A DNA stretch of 57,031 nucleotides from Clostridia bacterium (GTDB lineage Bacteria > Bacillota > Clostridia > Oscillospirales > CAG-272): positions 1-57,031 of the forward strand of contig JAFQGP010000016.1 of NCBI GenBank assembly GCA_017415485.1, in the 5' to 3' direction. Under the pieces are notes generated by a model that saw only the letters and a list, made by a program, of their open reading frames with translations, had not been told where the DNA came from and made no database searches. Position numbers and translations under genes: made by a program. This document shows positions 15,239-24,092 of this stretch, one piece after another (positions within the stretch are counted from its first letter, which is position 1; every line of letters begins with the position of its first letter).

Positions 15239-16768
15239 TTGAATACCGAAAGGCTTACGGAAAAAGCGTTTTGCAGAAAAATGACTTTATTCTTCTTGAC
15301 CATTCTTGCCTGCGCCGCCATGATGGCTTCGTCGGCTTACGCTTTGTTCTTTAAGCATATTTCTGCGCAAAATTCAACCCTCGTCGGTGCTTATTATACC
15401 GTGGAGGTCACAAACACCGCAAATAACACCCTCGTCGCTCCTCTTGCTTATGAGGATATGCACGTTTTCACAATAACCTCCCGCGGCACCGCCTCGAAGG
15501 GCTATTGCAAGATCGGGGTGAATGACAACACCTATTACACCGTGGAGATCCCGAAGGATCAGTCCATCACCATCACCATCAAAGCCGCGCGCGACAGCGT
15601 CATCACTTTCACCCCCCAATGGGGCGCGCAAACAGAGATCATCGCATCTATGGCATATAAAGACGGCGACACCGTTATCGATTCGGTAACTCCGCACGCC
15701 ACCTATACCGTCGAGCCCGCCGCAAGGCTTTCCGCCATCGCGGAATACTACGGCGTTCCCGAGGCGGATATCATCATCTACAACAATCTCGTTGCCACCG
15801 CGGACGAATCGGGAAACACCTCGGTTTCCCTGCAGACGGAAAACGGTCTGAAGATCCCCGGCGCGGAGGCAAGCAAAAAGGAAGCATACAAGGTTCCCTT
15901 CTCCACTTACACCGTCGAGCCCACGGCAAAGCTCGAGGACGTCGCGCGCTATTATGAGGTCCCCGTCGCCGATATCCTCGCCTTCAACAAGCCCGAAGAT
16001 CTTTTGGTGCGCCAAACGCTCAAGATCCCCTATGCCGCGCAGAGGGCTGTCCCCTATGCCGTTCCTTTTGCGACCTACAAGGTCGAGGCGACAGCGAAGC
16101 TTAAGAATATTTCGGATCATTACAAAATTTCCGAGGCGGATATCCTTGCCTACAACAACATCACCGCGATCAAGGTCGGTGAGCTGCTGAAGATCCCCGG
16201 CGTCAGCCCGGATACAAAGGCATATGCCGTGCCCTTCAGGGAATATCGCATAGAGCCCACGGCAAGGATCGGTGACATCTCCATCTATTACGGCGTTTCG
16301 GTCGAGGATATCTTCATTTACAACAACATCACAAACGGCATGATCATCGCGGGCACCGTTCTGAAAATTCCAAGCCCCAAGGAAGTGCCGATAGATTATA
16401 AGGTTCCGCATACCATCTACACCGTCGAGCCCACCGCCAAGATCGAGGATATCGCGAAGCATTACGGCGTCACGCCCGATATGATCAAGCGTTTCAACTA
16501 CATTGAGGCAATTGCGACGGGAATGCAGTTAAAGATCCCCTATCCCGTGACAAGCGAGCTTTATAAGATACCGTTCGCCGCCTACACCGTCCCCGAAGGA
16601 GCAACGCTTGAAAATATCGCCAAGCATTACAATATCGCGCCCGCGGATATTCAGGCATTCAATCCGAACATAGAGATCAAAGCGGGCGCAGCCATCCGCA
16701 TCCCCGGCGTTGCCCCCGACTCCCCGCCCTACATCCCCCCGGCAAAGACCGAGGAGAAGAAGCAGTAA
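15239..16768 (+). CDS. Secreted protein with TasA-like N-terminus and six LysM-like repeats
   Basis: This 509-residue protein starts at TTG 15239, with AAAGGAGG eight bases upstream. The signal sequence (MASSAYALFFKHIS) resembles those of the SipW substrates. A short beta domain is followed by six repeats of about 50-65 residues of the form TYTVEPTAKLEDVARYYEV...LKIP, the pattern of LysM peptidoglycan-binding modules. Placed last in the fibre operon, it could dock the fibre on the wall. It ends in a Lys/Glu-rich tail and is followed by an intrinsic terminator. Confidence 0.82.
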   Translation: MNTERLTEKAFCRKMTLFFLTILACAAMMASSAYALFFKHISAQNSTLVGAYYTVEVTNTANNTLVAPLAYEDMHVFTITSRGTASKGYCKIGVNDNTYYTVEIPKDQSITITIKAARDSVITFTPQWGAQTEIIASMAYKDGDTVIDSVTPHATYTVEPAARLSAIAEYYGVPEADIIIYNNLVATADESGNTSVSLQTENGLKIPGAEASKKEAYKVPFSTYTVEPTAKLEDVARYYEVPVADILAFNKPEDLLVRQTLKIPYAAQRAVPYAVPFATYKVEATAKLKNISDHYKISEADILAYNNITAIKVGELLKIPGVSPDTKAYAVPFREYRIEPTARIGDISIYYGVSVEDIFIYNNITNGMIIAGTVLKIPSPKEVPIDYKVPHTIYTVEPTAKIEDIAKHYGVTPDMIKRFNYIEAIATGMQLKIPYPVTSELYKIPFAAYTVPEGATLENIAKHYNIAPADIQAFNPNIEIKAGAAIRIPGVAPDSPPYIPPAKTEEKKQ

Positions 16769-16776
16769 AATATCAA

Positions 16777-16816
16777 GGGACTGAGCCACAGATCAAGGCT
16801 CAGTCCCGATTATTTT
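16777..16816 (+). terminator. Terminator of the fibre operon
   Basis: GGGACTGAGCC (16777-16787) pairs with GGCTCAGTCCC (16797-16807), followed by GATTATTTTT. Confidence 0.85.
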
Positions 16817-16837
16817 TCAGAAATATTCCAAACCCTC

Positions 16838-16866
16838 TTTACAAACGCGCGAAAATTTGGTATCAT
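16838..16866 (+). promoter_or_regulatory. Promoter of the GH2 gene
   Basis: TTTACA (16838-16843), a 17-bp spacer, and TATCAT (16861-16866). Confidence 0.7.
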
Positions 16867-16916
16867 ATATAGTGGATAAAAATAATCCTTAATCTATAAA
16901 AAGCGAGGAAAAAACT

Positions 16917-18623
16917 ATGATGAATATTCCGCGTCCCGAACATCCGCGTCCTGATTTTTACCGTGCCGATTGGGTAAACCTCAACGGCGAGTGGGAATTC
17001 CACGAGGATTACAGCCGCTCGGGCAGAGCGCGCAAGCTCTACCACGCCGATGCCGCGCTTGACTCGAAGATCACCGTCCCCTTCTGCCGCGAAAGCGTGC
17101 TTTCGGGTCTTGGCCACACCGATTTCTGCGAGTGCGTCTGGTATCGCCGTGCGATCACACTTCCCGAAGGTTGGAATAACGGCTCTGACCGCATCCTGCT
17201 CCATATCGGCGCTTGCGACTACAAGACCGAGGTATGGGTCAATGGCAAAAACGTCGTCAACCACGTCGGCGGCTACGTTCCCGTGAACGCAGACATCACC
17301 GATGCTCTCGGTGAGGGCGAAAATATCATCACGGTCTGCGCCGATGACGTCATCCGCACCCACAATCAGCCCGGAGGCAAGCAGTGCCCCGAGTATGCCT
17401 CCCACGGTTGCTCCTATACAAGAACCACCGGCATTTGGCAGACGGTATGGCTCGAGCGCGTTCCCGCTTCCTACATAAAGAATTTCAAGATCTACACCGA
17501 CATCCACTCGGGCACCGTCACCGTCGCAGTCAGCACGATCGGCTGCGAGGGCAAGAATGTTTCGGTCAAGACAAGCTTTGGCGGAAACTGCACAGGCGGC
17601 GCCGAGGCAGGCGTTTCGAACGGTATGGCAACCGTGACCGTCAAGCTCTCCGAGGTCAACCTTTGGGAGATCGGCGCGGGCAGACTTTACGATATGACCA
17701 TCTCGGTCGGCGACGACGAGGTCAAGACATATTTCGGTATGCGCTCGGTCGAGGTCAAGGACGGATTCCTTTATCTCAACGGCAAGTGCGTATTCCAGCG
17801 ACTCATCCTCGACCAGGGCTTCTATCCCGACGGAATCTACACCGCTTCGGTCGACGAGGAGCTTCTGAGCGACATCAAGCGCTCGATGGCGTGCGGATTC
17901 GACGGCGCAAGACTTCACCAGAAGATCTTTGAGCCCCGATTCCTCTACTATTGCGACCGCGAGGGCTACATCGTTTGGGGCGAGCACGGCAACTGGGGTC
18001 TCGACATCGCGCGCGCTGACGCTTGGGCAAACTTCATTCCCGAGTGGGTCGAGTGCGTTGAGCGCGATTTCAACCATCCCTCCATCATCGGCTGGTGTCC
18101 TCTCAACGAAACGCAGAAGAATCAGGATCCCGATTTCGTCCGCGCTCTCGGCGCAGTGACACGCTCCTTCGACCCGACCCGTGCCTACATCGACACATCG
18201 GGATGGACCCACGTTCACCACGTTTCCGACTTCATGGACGTTCACGACTACGATCAGAATCCCGAGACCTTCCGCGCGAGATATGAGGATATGAGAGTCA
18301 ACGGCACTCTCCAGGGTATGCCGCGCAACCACTTCGGCTACACCACCACCTTCGTTTCCGAGTACGGCGGAATCCGCTGGGCTCCCGAGGGAGCAGGCTG
18401 GGGCTACGGCAACGCGCCGAAGTCAGGCGAGGAATTTATCGAGAGATTCCGCGGCTTGACCGACGCCCTCCTCGACAACCCCGCGATCGGCGGACTTTGC
18501 TACACCCAGCTCACCGACGTCGAGCAGGAAGTCAACGGACTTTACACATATAACCGCGAAGTCAAATTCGACCCCGCGATCTTCAAGGCAATCCTTCAGC
18601 GCAAGGCAGCTTGTGAGGAGTAA
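16917..18623 (+). CDS. Glycoside hydrolase family 2
   Basis: The 568-residue protein has the GH2 order: N-terminal sugar-binding beta-sandwich (WVNLNGEWEF, VWVNGKNV), immunoglobulin-like middle domain, and a TIM barrel with acid/base Glu398 in GWCPLNE and probable nucleophile Glu482 in SEYG. It should hydrolyse a beta-linked sugar such as a galactoside, glucuronide or mannoside; the specificity cannot be read from sequence. There is no signal peptide, so it acts on imported oligosaccharides. It is much shorter than LacZ and has no C-terminal extra domains. It stands alone between two terminator/repeat regions. Confidence 0.9.
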   Translation: MMNIPRPEHPRPDFYRADWVNLNGEWEFHEDYSRSGRARKLYHADAALDSKITVPFCRESVLSGLGHTDFCECVWYRRAITLPEGWNNGSDRILLHIGACDYKTEVWVNGKNVVNHVGGYVPVNADITDALGEGENIITVCADDVIRTHNQPGGKQCPEYASHGCSYTRTTGIWQTVWLERVPASYIKNFKIYTDIHSGTVTVAVSTIGCEGKNVSVKTSFGGNCTGGAEAGVSNGMATVTVKLSEVNLWEIGAGRLYDMTISVGDDEVKTYFGMRSVEVKDGFLYLNGKCVFQRLILDQGFYPDGIYTASVDEELLSDIKRSMACGFDGARLHQKIFEPRFLYYCDREGYIVWGEHGNWGLDIARADAWANFIPEWVECVERDFNHPSIIGWCPLNETQKNQDPDFVRALGAVTRSFDPTRAYIDTSGWTHVHHVSDFMDVHDYDQNPETFRARYEDMRVNGTLQGMPRNHFGYTTTFVSEYGGIRWAPEGAGWGYGNAPKSGEEFIERFRGLTDALLDNPAIGGLCYTQLTDVEQEVNGLYTYNREVKFDPAIFKAILQRKAACEE

Positions 18624-18683
18624 AATTAATTAATAATTCTGCTTTCTTGATATAGTGCAATTGTCAAATATACGCACAAACCC

Positions 18684-18989
18684 GTAGGGGACGGCGCCCT
18701 CGACGTCCCCTTACAGCACATAGATTTATATAAAACATTATTTAGTAATTCAAAATAATATTATACCTGTAGGGACCGACGTCCTCGGCGGTCCGTGGGC
18801 ATTAAATTATATATTTGGTATGATTTAGAAAACATAATTATATTTTCTTGATTTAATACTTAGCAATAATTTCATTGGGCTCGGACCGCCGAGGACGTCG
18901 GTCCCTACTGGAATAATTTTATAATAGCATCTAATTTAATCAAATAAATAATTCTGTGCAGCTCGGGACGTCGAGGCGCCGTCCCCTAC
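18684..18989. repeat. Nested inverted repeats between two genes
   Basis: The outer pair (18684-18709 and 18965-18989) matches as reverse complements except for one extra C. The inner pair (18769-18795 and 18882-18908) is a perfect 27-bp inverted repeat. All four copies begin with GTAGGG-type sequence and contain GACGTC, so they are related modules. The 437-bp gap 18624-19060 holds no gene. Confidence 0.8.
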
Positions 18990-19060
18990 GAGCTCGTAAG
19001 ATGATTTGAGATATAATTCTGTTTTTATCTCGTACATTAAATAAGAAAAGGTAACATAAA

Positions 19061-20122
19061 ATGAGCGAAAAAATGATGGCAGCCGTGCTTTGCGGCGACA
19101 GAGATCTTCAGTATAAAGAAACAGAAAAGCCCTCCCCGAAGGCGGGTGAGGTGCTTGTAAGAGTCCGTGCGAGCGGTATCTGCGGCTCGGATATTCCGCG
19201 TGTGCTCCACGGCGGCGCGCATTTCTTCCCGATCATCCTCGGTCACGAGTTTTCGGGCGAGATCGCGGCTCTCGGCGAGGGCGTTGAGGGATTTGAGATC
19301 GGCGACCGCGTTTCGGGTGCGCCTCTCAAGCCCTGCGGAAAGTGCCGCGATTGTCAGAAGGGTAATTACTCCCTCTGCAAGCACTATTCCTTCATCGGCT
19401 CGCGTGAAAACGGAAGTTTTGCGCAGTACGTTTGCATCCCCGCGCAGAACGCGATCAAGTTTGACAAGAGCGTTTCCTTCGAGCAGGGCGCGATGTTCGA
19501 GCCCTCGACCGTAGCTCTCCACGGCGTGCTCCTCAACGAGTGCGCGGGCGGCGAGTACGTTGCCGTTTGCGGCGGCGGTACGATCGGTCTTTTCACCGCG
19601 CAGTGGGCAAAGATCTTCGGCGCGAAGAAGGTCGTCGTAATCGACATTCTCGACGAAAGACTTGAGCTCGCAAAGAAGCTCGGCGCGGACGAGGGATTCA
19701 ACTCCACCGACCCCGATTTTGCCGAAAAGATCAAGGCATACACGGGCGGTCAGGGATTCGGCGCAGTCTATGAGACCGCGGGAAGCCCCGTAACTATGAA
19801 AATGGCGTTCGAGCTTGCGGCAAACAAGGCTCACGTCTGCTTCATCGGCACCCCCCACACCGACGTCACCTTCACACCCAAGATGTGGGAAAACCTCAAC
19901 CGCAAGGAATTCCGCCTTGTCGGCTCCTGGATGAGCTATTCCGCGCCCTTCCCGGGCAAGGAATGGGAGCTCACCGCCGCTTGCTTCGGCGACGGCAGAC
20001 TCAAGTACGACGACGGCCTCGTTTTCGCAAAATACCCCCTCGCAAAGGCGTGGGATGCGTTTGAGCTCTATCTTACACCCGGAGCGGTGAAGGGTAGGAT
20101 TTTGCTCGTTGACGAAGACTGA
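19061..20122 (+). CDS. Zinc-dependent medium-chain alcohol/polyol dehydrogenase
   Basis: The 353-residue protein has the catalytic zinc ligand regions GICGSD and GHEFSGE, the structural zinc cluster CGKCRDCQKGNYSLC, and a Rossmann motif CGGGTIG. It belongs to the sorbitol/galactitol-1-phosphate dehydrogenase branch of the MDR family. It probably oxidises a sugar alcohol or its phosphate with NAD. It is monocistronic, with a terminator about 80 bp downstream. Confidence 0.87.
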   Translation: MSEKMMAAVLCGDRDLQYKETEKPSPKAGEVLVRVRASGICGSDIPRVLHGGAHFFPIILGHEFSGEIAALGEGVEGFEIGDRVSGAPLKPCGKCRDCQKGNYSLCKHYSFIGSRENGSFAQYVCIPAQNAIKFDKSVSFEQGAMFEPSTVALHGVLLNECAGGEYVAVCGGGTIGLFTAQWAKIFGAKKVVVIDILDERLELAKKLGADEGFNSTDPDFAEKIKAYTGGQGFGAVYETAGSPVTMKMAFELAANKAHVCFIGTPHTDVTFTPKMWENLNRKEFRLVGSWMSYSAPFPGKEWELTAACFGDGRLKYDDGLVFAKYPLAKAWDAFELYLTPGAVKGRILLVDED

Positions 20123-20126
20123 GCGT

Positions 20127-20163
20127 AAAGAGTGCAGAGTGCAGAATGCAGAGTGCAGAGTGA
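20127..20163. repeat. Heptamer tandem repeat
   Basis: About five copies of a GAGTGCA-type 7-mer follow the dehydrogenase gene. A second, unrelated heptamer array (AACTAGC, about 20345-20376) lies at the other end of the same gap. Confidence 0.75.
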
Positions 20164-20203
20164 AGGAATATTTTCTCGCGTTGCTCGGAAATAATTAAAT
20201 AAT

Positions 20204-20253
20204 AATTCTCGGATATCAAGAAGTTTTTACTTCAAAATATCCGAGAATTTTTT
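20204..20253. terminator. Intrinsic terminator, convergent
   Basis: AATTCTCGGATAT (20204-20216) pairs with ATATCCGAGAATT (20237-20249), with T-rich sequence on the plus-strand side and A-rich before. It serves the dehydrogenase and possibly the convergent GDPD gene. Confidence 0.75.
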
Positions 20254-20375
20254 ATTTACTTGTATTAATTTTGAAAATGCGAAGTTGCATTAGAACAGCA
20301 CAAAATTATTGATGAAAATTTTCGCTTCGCGAAAATTTACCTTCAACTAGCAACTAGCAACTAGCGACTAGCAAC

Positions 20376-21185
20376 TTACTGATGCTTTCCCCTGTTACGA
20401 AGGAACTGCAGAATCTCATCCGGATTGTTGCAGGTGATGAGCGTGCCGCCGCATGCGATTACTTCGTCAACGTGCTCCTGAGTCTTGACTCCTGCGGGTG
20501 CCCAGGGCTGGATCCCGAGGGCTGCCATGCGGTCGAATTCTTCCTTCGTCGCCATATTGATGGGGCTATACAGCGCGCGGAACATGCAGCAGCAGTAGGC
20601 ACTGGAGGTGTAGGGGTCGCGCTTGACCTTGCCCATGTGGGTGAGGGGGTAGTAGATGTGGCGGCGGTATTTGGAGCCGTACTTGTCCTCCATATACTCG
20701 TGAAGCTTGCCGTTGAAGGTATTGATAACAACGCGGTCTGTGAAGCCGTAGTCGTCGATGATCTTCATAACGCGGTCGCAAACGTCAAAGGCGATCTCGT
20801 CACGTCCGTCAACGGGGTATTCCTTGAGCTCAATATCGAGGGTCATTGTGGGATGATCCTTGACAAGCTCCATAAATTCAATGAAAGTGGGGATCTTTTC
20901 GCCCGCGAACTCCGCGCCCTTCCAGGAACCCGCGTCGAGGGTCTTGAGCTCTGCGAGATTCTTGTCGCAAACCTTACCCGTGCCGTTTGTGGTGCGGTCA
21001 ACGGTCGCGTCATGGATGCAGACGAGCTCGCCGTCGCGGGTGATGCGGACGTCGGTCTCGATCTGGTCAACGCCGATCTCGATAGCCTTGCGGAACGCGA
21101 GCAGGGTGTTTTCGGGGTAAACGGTGCTCCATCCGCGGTGCGCGGCGACGTATATGTTATCCTTCGATAGTGTCCAGTAATTCAT
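20376..21185 (-). CDS. Glycerophosphodiester phosphodiesterase
   Basis: The product hydrolyses glycerophosphodiesters to glycerol-3-phosphate and an alcohol. The 269-residue cytoplasmic protein has the GDPD signatures AAHRGWSTVYPENTLLAF, QIETDVRITRDGELVCIHD and LDIELKE. The length is normal for UgpQ-like enzymes. The gene is monocistronic with its own near-consensus promoter. Confidence 0.94.
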   Translation of the reverse strand: MNYWTLSKDNIYVAAHRGWSTVYPENTLLAFRKAIEIGVDQIETDVRITRDGELVCIHDATVDRTTNGTGKVCDKNLAELKTLDAGSWKGAEFAGEKIPTFIEFMELVKDHPTMTLDIELKEYPVDGRDEIAFDVCDRVMKIIDDYGFTDRVVINTFNGKLHEYMEDKYGSKYRRHIYYPLTHMGKVKRDPYTSSAYCCCMFRALYSPINMATKEEFDRMAALGIQPWAPAGVKTQEHVDEVIACGGTLITCNNPDEILQFLRNRGKHQ

Positions 21186-21214
21186 TTTCTGCCTCCGTAG
21201 GTAGTTTTTTTATA

Positions 21215-21243
21215 ATTATATCACCTAAAGCGGCGAAAGTCAA
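21215..21243 (-). promoter_or_regulatory. GDPD promoter
   Basis: Minus strand: TTGACT (21243-21238), a 17-bp spacer, and TATAAT (21220-21215). Confidence 0.85.
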
Positions 21244-21261
21244 TATCTTTTCTTCCGACAT

Positions 21262-21297
21262 ATAATGACAATGAGGAAAAATTTCCATTGTCATTAT
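21262..21297. promoter_or_regulatory. 12-bp inverted repeat upstream of the MazF-like gene
   Basis: ATAATGACAATG (21262-21273) and CATTGTCATTAT (21286-21297) are perfect inverted repeats around a 12-base loop. The left arm overlaps a TATAAT-like sequence at 21261-21266. It could be an operator or a leader hairpin controlling the toxin. Confidence 0.55.
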
Positions 21298-21372
21298 TTC
21301 CGTCAAATGTTTAAGATGGCGTATTTGATGGCAAGAATATCAATAGAAGCCCACAAGGAAAGGATGAAGGAA

Positions 21373-21825
21373 ATGAACTCGCAGATCCGCAGAGGGGATA
21401 TATATTATGCAGATCTTTCGCCCGTAGTCGGTTCGGAGCAGGGCGGCCTGCGCCCGGTGCTGATAATACAAAACGATGTAGGGAACAAATACAGTCCGAC
21501 GGTCATAGCCGCCGCGATCACCTCGAGAATGAGCAAAACACGCCTGCCGACACATATCGACATATACGCCTCGCGCGCGGGACTCGCGCGGGATTCGGTG
21601 ATACTTCTCGAGCAGATACGTACACTTGACAAACGCCGCCTGCGCGAGCGGATGGGACATCTTGACGATGAGATGATGGACAGGGTGAATAATGCCATAG
21701 CGGTCAGTTTTGGGATAATGACGGCGCCGACGGTGGGGGATGAGGAGGAGATACAGCCTTCGGCTGTGGCGGAGGTTACTATCGCGCAGGGGACGGGAGA
21801 TGTTCCGCCACAGGCGGAGGGATGA
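21373..21825 (+). CDS. MazF/PemK-family endoribonuclease toxin
   Basis: The 150-residue protein shows the family start [20 protein letters not shown], then RPVLIIQND and [15 protein letters not shown], as in EndoA/MazF RNases that cut mRNA at short sequences. The start is probably ATG 21373 (AAGGA upstream); ATG 21364 is also possible. The C-terminal 30 residues are a low-complexity extension. No antitoxin ORF is adjacent: the GDPD gene lies divergently upstream, and no small gene is visible. Confidence 0.88.
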   Translation: MNSQIRRGDIYYADLSPVVGSEQGGLRPVLIIQNDVGNKYSPTVIAAAITSRMSKTRLPTHIDIYASRAGLARDSVILLEQIRTLDKRRLRERMGHLDDEMMDRVNNAIAVSFGIMTAPTVGDEEEIQPSAVAEVTIAQGTGDVPPQAEG

Positions 21826-21829
21826 GGAG

Positions 21830-22253
21830 ATCGCTGCGCGAGTTAAGATCGGCTTGCGCCGAGATATTGTTGCGCTGCGCGCAAGTTATGATCGCGCGAT
21901 GCGCGAGTTAAGATTCGCCTTCGGCGAAGTTTGAAGGTGAATTTCCGCACGCGGAAATTTTCGATCAAAAAAACAACAGCAGCGGGAAAGTTTTTGAAGA
22001 TTCTTAAGGAACTTTTCTCAAAAAGTTCCTTAAGTCGCGCTCCGCAGACATATTTGCCTACGGCAAAAGTCGACTCTGCCTTGTCGGCTTCCGCCTCCAT
22101 TTTCCTTCGGAAAACCGCCAGAGCCGTGCGAAACTCCCCCTGCGCTTCAAACGGGCGGCGCCCCGCCGCCCGTTTGGAAGGAGTAAAACCTCCCCTAACA
22201 GGGGAGGTTTTCGCTCCTTCACCCTTTGCCGCACGAAAGAGTCTTCGCTTCAT
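21830..22253. repeat. Palindrome array and composite repeat
   Basis: Five or more short perfect palindromes with TTCG-type loops are joined by linkers such as GTTAAGAT and GTTATGAT (21835-21955). A composite repeat follows with a 15-bp hairpin (TAAGGAACTTTTC type, 22007-22034) and CTCCCC/GGGGAG hairpins. The second half is shared with 37680-37905. The 547-bp gap (21826-22372) has no supported gene. Confidence 0.75.
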
Positions 22254-22333
22254 TATTTCCCAAAATTACAAAAATTGCAACGAAAAAATGTAAGATCATC
22301 ACACTTTTTACGACGAATAATGTAAAAATACCT

Positions 22334-22366
22334 CCGCCGAGAGTAACGGTCTGTTACTCTCGGCGG
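22334..22366 (-). terminator. Terminator of the sigma-factor gene
   Basis: CCGCCGAGAGTAAC (22334-22347) pairs with GTTACTCTCGGCGG (22353-22366). On the minus strand it lies 7 bp after the stop and is followed by AGGTATTTTTAC. Confidence 0.8.
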
Positions 22367-22373
22367 AATTTAA

Positions 22374-23918
22374 TTAATATTTTACAACACAAATGGCAGG
22401 TTTATCGCTATCTGTGACCGGGCTTATCCAATCCATTTCAGACAGCTTGCTTACCAATTTATCTATTGAATAGAAGCGGTAAACCAATGCGCCGACGTAT
22501 TCTGCGGTTTGGCGGATGTGAGTAGGAGCAAGATCCGCAGTTATATTTGCGGCAATCTCGGCAGTTTTTCTGTTCAAATCCGTAACAACGGAGATGCACT
22601 CATGCAGGATCTGCTGAAGCTCATTGTATTCTTTGTATGACCATACTGCAAAATTCGCCTTGCCGTTCTTTGCGTAACCGCGTTCGTCCAGCACTTTCTG
22701 CCAATCATTCGGCAAATACTCAAAGCAATCGACCGCTGTGCAAACTATGGGATCAGTCATGCCATAATCAAAATGCTGGGCATTCAGCGTTTGTCTGAAA
22801 TTCATTGCTATAACACTTCCGCGTTTATCGCTTGACTCGCACCCGTTATAAATTCCTTGAATACCCTGGGGTAATTTTTCTTGAACAGATGACTCAAAGC
22901 TTCTGCCCCAGATCACACCCTTACCGTTCTCGGCTGTTTTACCGTACTTACTTTTCAGAGTCTTCTCGCTTTCCATCAATGCGAAGTGCATACACATTAA
23001 AACTTTTTGCCAACGTGCGAGATTGGTGTTTGCAAATCTGTTTTCAAAACGCGCGTCAAACTCATCCGTCACGGCAACAAGTTTTCGTGCGCTTTCTTCG
23101 ATAAGCTCTTTCAGCTTTTCATCGATCGTGTTCGTGCAATCAAGCGTGAAGATCGGGATATTGGTCAGATATTTTCCATTGTTGCAGACAAGATATTCAC
23201 GATCAACGAGCAACTTGATTTCGTCCTCAAGGTAAGGAAGCGCAACGCCGAGCTCTATGCTGATCTCTTGAATCGTCATCGGGCTGTAGTATGCCGCAAG
23301 CAAAATATTGCCCTTTATCTTTCTTTTCCGAAATGAGCTGAATTCGTTTGGATTGAATTGTACCAATCCCCAGTAATCAATTTCGAACCCGCAGGGTTTA
23401 TAACTTTTTTCACCGAATAGTCTTTCCATATTCATACCCTCTCTGATAATTTTTCTTGCGCGGAACAAATAATACTTTACCATTTCCGTGCTGATCTGCA
23501 ATTTTTTCGCAATTGCGGAGCAGGAGAGATTTTCGATATAGTACAAAACGGTTGCATCCCGATACTGTTTTGACAAAAGCGAGAGCTCGCGTCGAAGAAG
23601 ATTCAGTTCCTCTTTTTGGGCGATTTCATCTAAAACAGACTCGGAGTCATCGGCAATGTTTTCGTCGAGCTCCGCTGTACGGCTTGCGTTTTTCGCTTTT
23701 TTGCGAAGATAGTCCATATAAACATTCTCCGCAATTTTCCACATAAAGCCGTAAAATCGTTCCTCATCTTTCAGATTAGGTGCCGACCGAATAATTTCAT
23801 ATAAAATATCGCTCGCAAGATATTCTGCTTCGGTCACATTCCCCAGCCTTGTCAAAGCAAAGCCGAATATCGACTTCATATTTTCGGCTATCAACCGCTC
23901 AAGCTTTATACTATCCAT
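22374..23918 (-). CDS. Sigma-70/ECF-type sigma factor with long C-terminal extension
   Basis: The 514-residue protein starts at ATG 23918 (a frame extension to 23975 has no support). Residues 1-170 look like an ECF sigma factor: region 2 (FYGFMWKIAENVYMDYLRKKAK) and region 4 (LSKQYRDATVLYYIENLSCSAIAKKLQIS...VKYYLFRARKII). About residues 200-260 resemble a winged helix (TIQEISIELGVALPYLEDEIKLLVDREYLV). The remaining 250 residues are not recognised and may sense a signal in place of a separate anti-sigma factor. No anti-sigma gene is adjacent. Confidence 0.78.
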   Translation of the reverse strand: MDSIKLERLIAENMKSIFGFALTRLGNVTEAEYLASDILYEIIRSAPNLKDEERFYGFMWKIAENVYMDYLRKKAKNASRTAELDENIADDSESVLDEIAQKEELNLLRRELSLLSKQYRDATVLYYIENLSCSAIAKKLQISTEMVKYYLFRARKIIREGMNMERLFGEKSYKPCGFEIDYWGLVQFNPNEFSSFRKRKIKGNILLAAYYSPMTIQEISIELGVALPYLEDEIKLLVDREYLVCNNGKYLTNIPIFTLDCTNTIDEKLKELIEESARKLVAVTDEFDARFENRFANTNLARWQKVLMCMHFALMESEKTLKSKYGKTAENGKGVIWGRSFESSVQEKLPQGIQGIYNGCESSDKRGSVIAMNFRQTLNAQHFDYGMTDPIVCTAVDCFEYLPNDWQKVLDERGYAKNGKANFAVWSYKEYNELQQILHECISVVTDLNRKTAEIAANITADLAPTHIRQTAEYVGALVYRFYSIDKLVSKLSEMDWISPVTDSDKPAICVVKY

Positions 23919-24063
23919 TTGTTTCTCACTTTCCGTTTTCAGGCGCCTGCATATATATAGTCGTCGAAAAGACAAAACGGTTAAGATGATTTCAATATTT
24001 TTCAGAATAATTATATCATAAATATGTGAATTAGTCTACATAAATATTTGCAGACACAAAAGC

Positions 24064-24092
24064 AAAATCCGCCCGGATTTCGGGCGGATTTT
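24064..24092. terminator. Bidirectional hairpin terminator
   Basis: AAAATCCGCCCG (24064-24075) pairs with CGGGCGGATTTT (24081-24092). It is a candidate end for the AEC transporter transcript. Confidence 0.65.

Noticed and set aside
16863..18332. 489-residue minus-strand frame opposite the GH2 gene.
   Set aside because: Shadow; the plus strand has both catalytic glutamates of GH2.
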